The translations under genes were made by a program, and so were the position numbers. Below, piece after piece: positions 8,620 through 17,581 of a DNA stretch of 64,000 nucleotides; the first letter of the stretch is position 1; each line of letters begins with the position of its first letter. The DNA is taken from the NCBI GenBank assembly GCA_041396125.1, contig JAWKZG010000011.1:62001-126000 (forward strand). Direction: 5' to 3'. This DNA is from JAWKZG01 sp041396125. Lineage in GTDB: Bacteria; Pseudomonadota; Gammaproteobacteria; Competibacterales; Competibacteraceae. The notes below the pieces were generated by a model, which did not search any database, was not told where the DNA came from, and worked only from the letters and a program-made list of their open reading frames with translations.

Positions 8620-10335
8620 TTAAGCGTCCATCCAGACCTTGTTATAGGGCGTACTAAACTGATGATACTGCGTGGGGTGCGCTTCCAATCCCTTGATTTT
8701 ATTACTGGCAACGAAAAACTTCGGCTGCCAGAGCGGCTGCACCATCACAGCATCTTCCTGCAGAATCCGCTCCACGTCTTCCATCGCCACCCGGCGCTCA
8801 TCGGCATCGACCAGCGACTCGGCTTTATCCAGGGCAGCATCAAATTCAGGATTGGCATAAGCGGTTTCGTTCCAGGGCACGCCGGACCGATAGCCCAGGC
8901 TCAGCACCATGGTGCCCAGCGGGCGGTGCGTCCAGGCGGTAAACCCGAACGGGGTCTTGTCCCAGACTTCCCAGTATTTGGCGGCGGGCATCAGGTTGAT
9001 ATTGAGGGTTATCCCTGCAGGCGCGAGTTGCTCTTTCATGATTTCACAGACTTGCTGCTGCCACGGGCCGTTGGTGTTACCACAATCAACGGATACCTCC
9101 AGACCATCGGCAAAACCGGCTTCGGCCAGCAGCGCTTTGGCCTTGTCATAATCCGGTGTCAGCTTGGGCAGCGGGAAATACTCGGGATGGATCGGGCTGA
9201 CATGGTGGTGTTCGCCCTCCTGACCACCTTTACCCTGGAACACAATCTGCGGATATTTACTGGCATCGATACAGGCCTGGATAGCCTGACGCACCCGTTT
9301 GTCGTCAAACGGTTTTTCAGTGACACGCATCCGCACACAGCCGGTCTGCGCGGTCTTGGCATCGTAAATTGTGGCATTGGGTACACTCGCTGCCAGGGGA
9401 TACGAGGCAATATCGAATTAATAGATGGAATCCACCTGGCCGGACGCAAATGCCGCCAGCTGCGCTGTCGAGGCGGCACCATGATCGATGTAGTGGATTT
9501 CGTCCAGATACACTTCACCGCCCCAATACGGACGATCCGCACGTTTCAGGATAGCGATCTCGCCGACTCTATGCTCGGCCAGTTGATAAGGTCCTGTACC
9601 GTTCGGGTTCTTGCTCAAATCGCCGCCATCCTTCTCGAAATTGCGGTGCAATATGGCGGTCGGGTAATTGTAAAGATTTTCCGGTACTGACAACTGCGGC
9701 TGCGTCATTTTGATCTTGACGGTGTAATCGTCGATCTTCTGCACCCCGCCGTCGATCATACGCTTGGTCATCTTGGGGCTGCCGTCATCGTTTTTCTCGC
9801 CAGTGTCAACATCTTCGACCATGGCTGAGAACAGACCGATATTGGACGAGCCGGTTTTGGGATCAAGCCAGCGGGTGAAATTAAACACCACGTCATCCGC
9901 ATTGAAATCGTCGCCGTTATGCCACTTCACGCCCTGCCGCAATTTAAATGTCCACTCCATCAGGTCATCACTGGCTTCCCAGCTTTCCGCCAGCATCGGG
10001 CGGGTGATATTGTCTGGACCGGTAATGGTTAAATACTCGACGAACTGGCGTACGATGTTGGACTTTTCCACCCAATCGAACGTTGCAGTATCGGTAATTT
10101 CCTGCACCGGCATAGAAACCCGCAGGATGCCGCCCATTTTAGGCTCTTGCGCCATCGCAGCAGGAATGAAGGACTGCCCGGTGATTTTGCCGGCTACGGC
10201 GTAGGCAGCTGTGGCTGACATGCCAAGCAAGGTGGTATTACGAAGGAACTCGCGACGACTTATTTTCTTTTTATCGAGATCGTCAATGAATTTTGGAATC
10301 AGTGGATGTTTATCCGCTTCTGGGTGTTTTGCCAT
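8620..10335 (-). pseudogene. peptide ABC importer substrate-binding protein, interrupted by in-frame TAA
   Basis: This would be the periplasmic peptide-binding protein (SBP family 5) of 571 codons for the importer encoded downstream. The N-terminus has a twin-arginine signal (SRREFLRN near residue 27) and cleavage near AMAQ, so export by Tat is expected. The frame is continuous from ATG 10335 to the stop at 8620 except for a TAA at 9418-9420. Both flanks stay in the same frame and read as family sequence (VDSIY before, FDIASYPLA after). A one-base change from GAA or CAA would restore it. As given, only the first 305 residues would be made, without the C-terminal lobe. It may be a true nonsense mutation or a base-call error. 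Confidence 0.85.
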
Positions 10336-10579
10336 AGTATTTTACTCTGCTCCGTCCACACATTAGGTACTCATTATAAGACATGGGATCAAGGTGTATT
10401 TTCCCACGGCTTTAGACCTTATCCCATGATACTCGGGACTTCAAGAACAGAACTAGACTAAAACCGACGTAAATTTATCTAAAAACAACCCTTACTGATG
10501 ACAAAAATGATGCAATGAATCAAGCGCTTGTTTTAAACTGGACGGGTTGTCGTACAGACAACTATTAATACTGCCCAAA

Positions 10580-11230
10580 ATGCCGCACTCTCATTCATTC
10601 CTGCCTTTTATAGGGCGTCTGCTATTGCTTGCCGTATTTCTTGGCGGACTTTATCTCAGCGGGACTGCGATCACCGATGCGGTCAAAAGCTATTTGTCAG
10701 GCTGGTCAATAGAGACGAATATCAGCGTATTACTGGGCTTGTCCCTGCTCTACGTGATTTTGCTCAGCATCCCGTTTGTACCGGGTGTAGAGCTGGGCTG
10801 GGGGCTGTTAGCCGTGCTGGGAGTCAAAGGACTCATAATTGTTTATCCCGCTACGGTACTCGGCCTGTGTTTGAGCTTTCTGATCGGACGCTGGATTCCA
10901 CTGCAAGCTCTGGAACGCCTGCTGCACTGGCTGCACTGGTACCGGATCGAACACTTACTGGCAAGCATGCGACGGCTGGACAATCCAAACCGTCTGAGCC
11001 TACTGCTTGCCAACACCCCTCGTTAATTAATCCCGCTATTATTGCAGCATCGTTATCTGGCCCTTGCAGTGGTGTTCAATCTGCCGGGTAACAGTCTTGT
11101 TGGTGGCGGCGGCGGTATTGCACTGCTGGCGGGAATCAGTCGCCTGTTTTCATTTCCTGCTTTTTTGCTGCTGGTCTGTATCGCCATCGCCCCGATCCCG
11201 CTTACGCTATTATTCATGGCCTGGCGTTAA
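10580..11230 (+). pseudogene. TVP38/TMEM64-like membrane protein, interrupted by in-frame TAA
   Basis: This is a small polytopic membrane protein of about 216 codons resembling the TVP38/TMEM64 (SNARE-associated) family, whose members are inner-membrane proteins of poorly known, possibly lipid-scrambling, function. It has about five hydrophobic segments, including a FVPGVELGWG block and a glycine-rich NLPGNSLVGGGGG block. A TAA at 11024-11026 splits it without any frame change: the sequence before and after reads in one frame. I chose the ATG at 10580; a TTG at 10547 in the same frame is possible. A single substitution explains the stop. The NUDIX gene starts 15 nt downstream and is probably co-transcribed. 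Confidence 0.7.
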
Positions 11231-11245
11231 CCGGATACTGGCCTT

Positions 11246-11794
11246 ATGTCTTATTGCTACGACTATCCCCGTCCTGCGGTAACCGTCGATATCGTATTGT
11301 TCGCGCCTGCAGGCCCGCAGTTGCAGGTGTTGTTGATTCAGCGCCGCAACGACCCGTTTCGGGATCAGTGGGCACTGCCCGGCGGATTTCTGGATATGGA
11401 TGAGGAACTGCCTGCTGCCGCCCGCCGTGAATTGCAGGAAGAGACGGGGCTGCAGGTTGATCAGTTGCTGGAGCTGGGCGCTTTTGCAGCGGTTAACCGT
11501 GATCCGCGCGGTCGTACTGTGTCGATTGCTTATCTGGCTCTGCATACCGGCCCGCTACCACAACCACAGGCCGGTGATGATGCCGCCGCGACAGCCTGGT
11601 TTGCCTGTCATGACTTGCCGCCGCTGGCATTTGATCATGCCCTCATCATCGACCGGGCACTGACGCGCCTACAGACACTCGCAGCGCCGCTGGCACCGTT
11701 TTGCGAGTTGCTGGTCCCCGGACTTACGATCGCTGAACTGCATGCACTGCTGCCGGTGATCCAAAACGCACATAGTCGGCAGCCGCCGGACTGA
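11246..11794 (+). CDS. NUDIX hydrolase (ADP-ribose pyrophosphatase-like)
   Basis: A 182-residue hydrolase of nucleoside diphosphates linked to another moiety. The complete Nudix box is present: G followed five residues later by E, then RELQEETGL, which supplies the Mg2+-binding glutamates. The N-terminal YPRPAVTVDIVLF stretch resembles ADP-ribose pyrophosphatases that feed NAD turnover, but substrate cannot be fixed from this. The ATG follows the broken TVP38-like gene by 15 nt. The next gene is convergent and only about 20 bp away. Confidence 0.88.
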   Translation: MSYCYDYPRPAVTVDIVLFAPAGPQLQVLLIQRRNDPFRDQWALPGGFLDMDEELPAAARRELQEETGLQVDQLLELGAFAAVNRDPRGRTVSIAYLALHTGPLPQPQAGDDAAATAWFACHDLPPLAFDHALIIDRALTRLQTLAAPLAPFCELLVPGLTIAELHALLPVIQNAHSRQPPD

Positions 11795-11814
11795 CCAGCT
11801 TATTCGGCTACACG

Positions 11815-12300
11815 CTATAGTTCCAGCAGGTGGACCTGATAACCCAGATCTTGCAGAAAACGCAGCAGATCAGCCGGGGCCAGCGCCACTGTAGCGGTAT
11901 TGACCAACGGGTGAAACGTCACCCGCTCATAGTCCAGCAAACGCTGATCCAGTGCGATCCGGACGCGGCGTTCATGGTCGTTGATCAGCGCCAATGGCGT
12001 CACTGCGCCGGGGATCACGCCCAGGATCTCATTCAGCCGGTCAGCGCTGGCGAAACCAAGGCGACCAGCCCCCAGTTCGGCTCCCAGGCTGTCCAGCTGC
12101 ACCTCGGCATCATTGCGCAGACTAACCAGCCAATACGCACGCTTTTTATTGCGCAGGAAAAGATTCTTGCAATGCGCACCGGGAATATGGGCGCAATGCT
12201 GTTGCGCTTCCGCGACCGTGAATACAGCCAGATGTTCGTACCATTGATAGGCGATCTGTTCGTCCAGATAGGCCAATAATTGCTGTGCAGTGATGCTCAT
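11815..12300 (-). CDS. prolyl-tRNA editing protein (ProX/PrdX, YbaK-type deacylase)
   Basis: A 161-residue free-standing editing domain of the YbaK/ProRS INS superfamily. These enzymes hydrolyse mischarged tRNAs, chiefly Ala-tRNA(Pro), in the cytoplasm. Diagnostic blocks are KNLFLRNKK near residues 45-53 (the lysine holds the tRNA 3' end), a YWLVS strand, and the LGVIPGAVTPLALIND loop near 93-108. The length matches ProX-like proteins rather than the longer fused ProRS domain. Its ATG at 12300 is only 14 nt from the apparent start of the divergent yggU-like fragment, leaving almost no room for promoters between them. Confidence 0.85.
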   Translation of the reverse strand: MSITAQQLLAYLDEQIAYQWYEHLAVFTVAEAQQHCAHIPGAHCKNLFLRNKKRAYWLVSLRNDAEVQLDSLGAELGAGRLGFASADRLNEILGVIPGAVTPLALINDHERRVRIALDQRLLDYERVTFHPLVNTATVALAPADLLRFLQDLGYQVHLLEL

Positions 12301-12314
12301 CGTAGTATGTAACC

Positions 12315-12573
12315 ATGAAAAACCGGAGTTTGTGTTGCGCCCAAAGCCTCGCGCAATGCAGTCGTCGGCTGGCTGGGCGATGAATTAAAATCATGGTGAC
12401 CGCAGCCCCGGAAAAAGGCAAAGCCAATCAGGCGGTAATCACCGTGCTGGCGAAAGCCCTGGGCCTGGCGAAACAGTGATATCGTCATCTCATCCGGCCA
12501 TAGCTCGGCGCGCAAGACCGTGGATATTAGCGGTATTGCCGATGAGGACACACTGCGCCAGCGTCTGCCTTAA
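12315..12573 (+). pseudogene. YggU/DUF167 family protein, broken by frameshifts
   Basis: Translated in three frames, this stretch spells a DUF167 (YggU) protein of about 86 residues: PKASRNAVVGWLGDEL in one frame (12340-12386), VTAAPEKGKANQAV onward in the next (12396-12473), and SDIVISSGHSSARK to the stop in the third (12475-12573). A one-base loss in the A-run near 12387-12390 and one extra C near 12474 link the frames. A further indel near 12330 is needed to reach the ATG at 12315, so the start is doubtful. The function of the family is unknown. The stop overlaps the stop of the convergent yjgA-like gene by two bases. Confidence 0.7.
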
Positions 12574-13096
12574 CTGTTTTGCATTAAGTCGCGCAGATAA
12601 CGGAATATCTCGCGACTTGCCGCTGGTGGCCGGTTCCGCTCCTGCTCACGCCGCGCCTTCTCGACCAAACGGCGCAGATGCTGCCGCTCGGCCTGCGGAT
12701 AGCGATCGAAAACCCCGTCCAGCGCGCCGTCTTCGCCAGCAATCAAGGCATCACGGGTCTGCGTTCCAGCCAGTGTAATTCGCGCCTGGCAATGACAGCA
12801 CCAGACTGTAAGTCGGTCAGCGGGCACGGGTTGGTGTCGAGCTGACGTAGCAATTTGCCAATATATTGCAATTGCCGCCGCCGCCCGCCATGCGCTTTAA
12901 TGCGTTGCGCCTGCTCGACAGCCGCCCGGATATTATCCGGCAGAGGTATTTTCTCCAGTTGTACCGACGTCAGTTTGACCAGTTCCACGCCCAGATCGCG
13001 CACCGCCAGGGCTTCGCGCTTGAGCTGGCTTTTACTGGGTCCATCGTACGGATCGATAAAATCATCATCAGGACTATCCGTAATATCAGATGCCAT
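12570..13096 (-). pseudogene. yjgA: YjgA (DUF615) ribosome-associated protein, single frameshift
   Basis: YjgA is a small gammaproteobacterial protein associated with late 50S ribosome assembly. The N-terminal 112 residues read from ATG 13096 (acidic start, SKSQLKREA, then a KIPLPDNI block and ARRELHWLER). The rest (TRDALIAGEDGALDGVF onward) reads in the next frame to the stop at 12570. Loss of one base at about 12759-12760 explains the break; restored, the protein has about 175 residues, normal for the family. It lies 11 nt after the PhoH-like gene and is its operon partner. Error or real loss cannot be separated here. Confidence 0.82.
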
Positions 13097-13107
13097 GATC
13101 AGCCCTC

Positions 13108-14514
13108 TTACAGCACTTCGGATGCAAATTCAGCCAGACGTGAACGCTCGCCCCGCTGCAAAGTGACATGACCACCATGCGGCCAGGGTTTGAAGCGGTC
13201 TACGACATACGTCAGCCCGGAAGTGGTTTCAGTTAAATACGGTGTGTCAATTTGCGAGATATTGCCAAGACACACCACTTTTGTCCCCGGTCCGGCGCGG
13301 GTAATCAGGGTTTTCATCTGCTTGGCCGTCAGGTTCTGCGCCTCATCGATAATCAGATATTTATTTTGAAATGTACGCCCGCGCATGAAGTTCAGGGAGT
13401 GGATTTTAATCCGGCTGCTGAGCAGATCCTGAGTTGCTGCCCGCCCCCAACTGCCACCTTCAACATTCTGATTCAGCACTTCCAGATTATCCGTCAGCGC
13501 CCCCATCCAGGGCGTCATTTTCTCTTCTTCGGTGCCGGGCAGAAAACCGATATCTTCGCCGACGGGCACCGTTACCCGGGTCATGATGATTTCGCGATAC
13601 TGTTTGCTATCCAGGCTCTGGGCCAGACCCGCCGCCAGCGTCAGCAAGGTCTTGCCCGTCCCGGCGGCACCCAGCAGGGTGACAAAGTCGATTTCCGGGT
13701 CCAGCAATAAATTCAGCGCGAAATTCTGCTCGTGGTTACGGGCACAAATTCCCCAGACCGCGTTTTTGCTCTGGGTATAATCCTTGAGCCGTTCCAGCAA
13801 GGCACCATCGTCGCCGACCGAACGCACCAGAAAGGCGGTCTCTTCGCCGGCATCGCCCGGTGTCACGATGCATTGATTGGGATACCAGGTGCTTATCTGA
13901 GGGCCGTGAATGCGGTAATACGTGCGACCGTTTTCGCTCCAGGACGCCATATCCTGGCTGTGAACTTGCCAGAAATCTGCCGGTGCGTACCAGTTGCCGC
14001 TGTATAGCAGGTCAACATCTTCCAGCACCTGATCGCTGTAATAATCCTCGGCATGAATCCCAACAATAGTGGCTTTGATACGCAGATTGATGTCTTTTGA
14101 GACCAGCGTCACATGGCGCCCGTCCGGTTCCTTCTGCAGTGCAATAGCGACATTCAGGATAGTGTTATCAGGGGTATTGCCGGGCAGCAGATCCGGCAAC
14201 GCAGCCTGCAGTTGCCGGGTCTGAAAGAATAATCGCCCGCCGGGAGCTTGCGCATTGTCACCCAGTCCGGGCAGCACCAGACCTTGCTCGATCAGGGTCT
14301 GGCTCGCCCCGGCCATGAGATCATCCAGAAAACGGTTGGCCTGACGTACATTGCGGGCAACTTCCGACATGCCTTTTTTGCCACGATCCAGTTCTTCCAG
14401 CACGACCATCGGCAGAAAAATATCGTGCTCCTGAAACCGAAACAGGGCCGCAGGATCGTGCATCAGGACATTAGTATCCAGTATAAACAATCGTTTAGCG
14501 TTGTTTTCTATCAT
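13108..14514 (-). CDS. PIN-PhoH fusion ATPase (PhoH2 type)
   Basis: A 468-residue cytoplasmic protein joining an N-terminal PIN RNase domain to a C-terminal PhoH P-loop ATPase/helicase-like domain. The PIN domain (about 1-150) shows the first catalytic aspartate in ILDTN (D13), an acidic ELDRGKKG block and a later SKDINLR block. The PhoH domain shows Walker A GAAGTGKT at 282-289 and Walker B YLIIDEAQN at 386-394. PhoH2 proteins are RNA helicase/ribonucleases in other bacteria. Here it heads a two-gene unit with the yjgA-like gene. It is intact and of normal length. Confidence 0.9.
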   Translation of the reverse strand: MIENNAKRLFILDTNVLMHDPAALFRFQEHDIFLPMVVLEELDRGKKGMSEVARNVRQANRFLDDLMAGASQTLIEQGLVLPGLGDNAQAPGGRLFFQTRQLQAALPDLLPGNTPDNTILNVAIALQKEPDGRHVTLVSKDINLRIKATIVGIHAEDYYSDQVLEDVDLLYSGNWYAPADFWQVHSQDMASWSENGRTYYRIHGPQISTWYPNQCIVTPGDAGEETAFLVRSVGDDGALLERLKDYTQSKNAVWGICARNHEQNFALNLLLDPEIDFVTLLGAAGTGKTLLTLAAGLAQSLDSKQYREIIMTRVTVPVGEDIGFLPGTEEEKMTPWMGALTDNLEVLNQNVEGGSWGRAATQDLLSSRIKIHSLNFMRGRTFQNKYLIIDEAQNLTAKQMKTLITRAGPGTKVVCLGNISQIDTPYLTETTSGLTYVVDRFKPWPHGGHVTLQRGERSRLAEFASEVL

Positions 14515-14590
14515 AATTATCCGTTATAACGGGTTGCAGACATGGTACTGATGCCGATGCGTTTACCGAACGCTGCAGCAGGCCAATCTG

Positions 14591-15121
14591 TCAGCTTTTA
14601 ACCGGTTCCAGTACTGCATCCCAATTAAAATCATCACAAAAATCCATGAATTCTTCGCGCAGGATCCCGATATGCACTTTCGCCGGTACGCCGATGACAA
14701 GGTTCAAAGCGCTCATCGGGGTACCGGTATGCGGTACGGTATAAGTACGCGTGACCATTTCCTGGACAGGAATGCTGCGACTGGCAAAAAATCCGGTGAC
14801 TTTCTGCACAATACCCGCCTGGTCCAAAGCGCTGACCTCAACCGCATAGGGTCGCAGGTCGGTCTGTTCCGGATAGCCGTTGGTGCGGCGCAACTGAACA
14901 TTCAGGTTGTGCTCGTTCGCCAGCCGCTGTAATTGGGTCTCCAGACGTGACAGGGTATTCCAGTTGCCCTGCACCAGCAGAATCAAACCACTGATTTCGC
15001 CCAGTACCGTCATACGGCTGTCTACAATACTGCATTTACAATCCGCCACGGCGCGTGCCAGCATCTCAATGAGGTTGGCCTGGGCCTCGCCCAACACGCT
15101 TACTGCCAGGTAGTTACTCAC
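14591..15121 (-). CDS. gcvR: GcvR-like glycine cleavage regulator (two ACT domains)
   Basis: A 176-residue protein of two tandem ACT domains (about 4-80 and 90-170), matching GcvR, which in enterics binds glycine and restrains GcvA at the gcv operon. The second domain has the ALDQAGIVQKVTGFFASRSI ligand-binding loop. It is divergent from dapA across a 214-bp intergenic region, the usual place for this gene in gammaproteobacteria. No gcv genes or gcvA are in the window, so the target is inferred only from family. Confidence 0.85.
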   Translation of the reverse strand: MSNYLAVSVLGEAQANLIEMLARAVADCKCSIVDSRMTVLGEISGLILLVQGNWNTLSRLETQLQRLANEHNLNVQLRRTNGYPEQTDLRPYAVEVSALDQAGIVQKVTGFFASRSIPVQEMVTRTYTVPHTGTPMSALNLVIGVPAKVHIGILREEFMDFCDDFNWDAVLEPVKS

Positions 15122-15335
15122 CCTATACTCATCCCGTCAAACTTTCCGATCTTTAATGAAGGAGCACCAGTAGCAATAGTCTACCTGCTACGCTGCAACA
15201 GCACATCATCCGGTGACTATTCATGCAACATATCCACCCTGCCGGGAAGCGCTACCACTGCTTGTCAAGCCGGGCAACGCCACGTAACATGCTCCAACTT
15301 TCAGCAATTCTTACAAGCAGTTCGTGGAGACCCCA

Positions 15336-16208
15336 ATGTTTCACGGTAGTATGGTAGCAATGGTCACGCCGATGACCGATGATGGTAATGTAGACTTCGA
15401 GGCACTGGCCAATCTGGTTGAGTTCCATATCGATAATAATACCGACGCCATTATTGCTGTCGGCACCACCGGCGAGTCCGCTACCCTGGACCCGGACGAG
15501 CACTGCCAGGTTATCCGGCGCATAGTCGAGGTTGTCAATAAACGCATTCCGGTCATCGCCGGCACGGGTGCTAATTCCACCAATGAAGCGCTGCATTTAA
15601 GCCAGGCGGCTAAAGATGTTGGCGCTGATGCTTGCCTGCTGGTCACGCCGTATTACAACAAACCCACCCAGGAAGGTCTGTACCAGCATTTCAAAATGCT
15701 GGCTGAGCGCATCGCGCTGCCACAGATTCTTTATAATGTGCCAGGTCGCACCTCCTGCGATATGTTGCCGGACACGGTTGATCGTCTGGCCAATATTTCC
15801 AATATTGTCGGCATCAAGGAATCCAGCACGCTCAATCGCATCGGTGAATTGGTTGATCGCTGCAGCGACCGTATGGCTATTTACAGCGGCGACGATCCGG
15901 TCGCTATCGACACCATATTACTTGGCGGCAAAGGTGTAATTTCCGTGACGGCCAATGTTGCGCCGCATGCCATGCACGCGATGTGTACTGCCGCACTGCA
16001 AGGTGACAAGACCGAGGCCAAGCGCATCGACAACACCCTGAAACCTCTACATAAAGCCTTGTTTCTGGAATCCAACCCGATCCCGGTGAAATGGGCCGTG
16101 CAGCAACTCGATCTGATCGGACCGGGTATTCGTTTGCCCTTGACCCCGTTAGCGGCACAGTACCATGAGCAAGTGCGTACAGCGATGCAACAGGCCGGTG
16201 TCTTATAG
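15336..16208 (+). CDS. dapA: 4-hydroxy-tetrahydrodipicolinate synthase
   Basis: First committed enzyme of lysine/diaminopimelate synthesis; it condenses pyruvate with aspartate semialdehyde. The protein has 290 residues. Key residues are present at their usual positions: T44-T45 in GTTGES, Y133 and R138 in LYNVPGR, and the Schiff-base lysine K161 in VGIKES. I chose the ATG at 15336, preceded by GTGGAG; the frame opens at a GTG four codons earlier. bamC follows on the same strand after 168 bp, a common gammaproteobacterial pair. Confidence 0.97.
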   Translation: MFHGSMVAMVTPMTDDGNVDFEALANLVEFHIDNNTDAIIAVGTTGESATLDPDEHCQVIRRIVEVVNKRIPVIAGTGANSTNEALHLSQAAKDVGADACLLVTPYYNKPTQEGLYQHFKMLAERIALPQILYNVPGRTSCDMLPDTVDRLANISNIVGIKESSTLNRIGELVDRCSDRMAIYSGDDPVAIDTILLGGKGVISVTANVAPHAMHAMCTAALQGDKTEAKRIDNTLKPLHKALFLESNPIPVKWAVQQLDLIGPGIRLPLTPLAAQYHEQVRTAMQQAGVL

Positions 16209-16376
16209 CAATAAGCGCTATCGTATCAGCAGGTGCCAGCAGGGTGTGTTGTATCCTGCAGGCAAGTGCCAGGTCGCGCTGCCAGCGTGCTGCCGCCACA
16301 CCCCATCAGCAAGATGCCCGCTGCCTGCAGTCGGGTATCCGAAATCAATACTCTGTCACCTAGCATCAAAAACACT

Positions 16377-17546
16377 ATGTTTTATTTTATGCAGCCTCGT
16401 CATTTAATTTGTGCCACCCTGTCCGCTCTTCTGGTGGCCTGCTCCGCCGATAGCGTCATACCTGATCGGCGTCCCGATTATCACAGCAGTGTCAGCGCCA
16501 ATCCGCTGGAAATTCCACCTGATCTGACCTCGTCCACCATTGACGATACCCTGGTGGTGCCGGAGCTGAATCCGAACGATAGCGCCAACCTGTCTGATTA
16601 CGAGCGCGAACGGCAGGGCTTGCAGCCTGCCGGTGCCGAAACGGTACTGGTAGCCCGCGACGATATGCGCATCGAGCGGGATGGCGAGCGGCGCTGGCTG
16701 GTGATCAAAGCACCGGCGGGTGTCGTCTGGCCTCGCATCAAGGAATTCTGGACCAGTAATGGTTTTCCTCTGACCCGTGAGGACCCGCGCATCGGCATCA
16801 TGGAAACCGACTGGCTGGAAAATCGGGCAGATATTCCCGATGGCCCGGTGCGCGCCGTGTTCAAGCAATTCCTGGATTTTGCCTACTCCGCCCCCACCCG
16901 CGACAAATTCCGGGTTCGGCTGGAACGCCTGGACGCCGAGAATACCGAAGTGTATCTGACCCATTACGGGGTTGAGGAAATTCTTACTTCATCCAGCGGC
17001 AGTGCACCCTCGGCAGCTGTAGCGAATAAAATCACCACCACCACCCAATGGCAGAACCGCCCGCGCGACCCTGAACTCGAAGTCGAAATGCTGAACCGCC
17101 TGATGGTTTATCTGGGAGCGACCGAACAGCGTGCCCAGGCTGCTTTGCAAAACGCCGATTCCACACAGCCGATGCAGGCTGAGGTAATTCGCAATGAATC
17201 CGGCCAGCAGGCCTTGCTGATCAAGGCCGATTACGACCGCAGCTGGCGCCTGGTTGGCCTGGCACTAGATACCAGCAGCTTTGTGGTGGAAGACCAGAAT
17301 CGTTCTGAAGGTCTGTATGTGGTGGAATATCGCGACGCCGTCGAAGACTCGCGTTCCGATGGACTGCTCTCCCAGCTGGCTTTCTGGCGCGACGATGAGC
17401 CACGCGAAGAAGGCGAACGTTACCGGGTTCGTTTAGCCGGTCAGGGCCCGCAAACCCTGATCGTGGTACATGACCTGCAAGGCCAGCCCAGCAACACGCC
17501 GGCAGCACAGTTCATTCTCGATAACATCCGCCAGGCGATCCGCTAA
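16377..17546 (+). CDS. bamC: outer-membrane assembly lipoprotein BamC (NlpB)
   Basis: Accessory lipoprotein of the beta-barrel assembly machine at the inner face of the outer membrane. The N-terminus has a hydrophobic signal and the lipobox LVAC. It is followed by a disordered segment with DRRPDYHSS and LEIPPDLT, the part that binds BamD in other species, and then two helix-grip domains (about 105-215 and 285-385). Total 389 residues from the ATG at 16377; an in-frame ATG at 16389 is equally possible and keeps the signal. Position after dapA supports the call. Confidence 0.9.
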   Translation: MFYFMQPRHLICATLSALLVACSADSVIPDRRPDYHSSVSANPLEIPPDLTSSTIDDTLVVPELNPNDSANLSDYERERQGLQPAGAETVLVARDDMRIERDGERRWLVIKAPAGVVWPRIKEFWTSNGFPLTREDPRIGIMETDWLENRADIPDGPVRAVFKQFLDFAYSAPTRDKFRVRLERLDAENTEVYLTHYGVEEILTSSSGSAPSAAVANKITTTTQWQNRPRDPELEVEMLNRLMVYLGATEQRAQAALQNADSTQPMQAEVIRNESGQQALLIKADYDRSWRLVGLALDTSSFVVEDQNRSEGLYVVEYRDAVEDSRSDGLLSQLAFWRDDEPREEGERYRVRLAGQGPQTLIVVHDLQGQPSNTPAAQFILDNIRQAIR

Positions 17547-17581
17547 GTGCACTCTGTCCTGGCGAGCACGATCTAGACCTA

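Noticed and set aside
8662..9690. A 342-codon open frame on plus, opposite the peptide-binding protein gene
   Set aside because: It is antisense to recognisable family sequence and has no domain of its own.
9418..11026. Recoding of TAA as a sense codon
   Set aside because: TAA is the normal stop of many intact genes in the window (for example dctP, hemH neighbours, purA), so genome-wide reassignment is excluded; no local recoding signal is visible.
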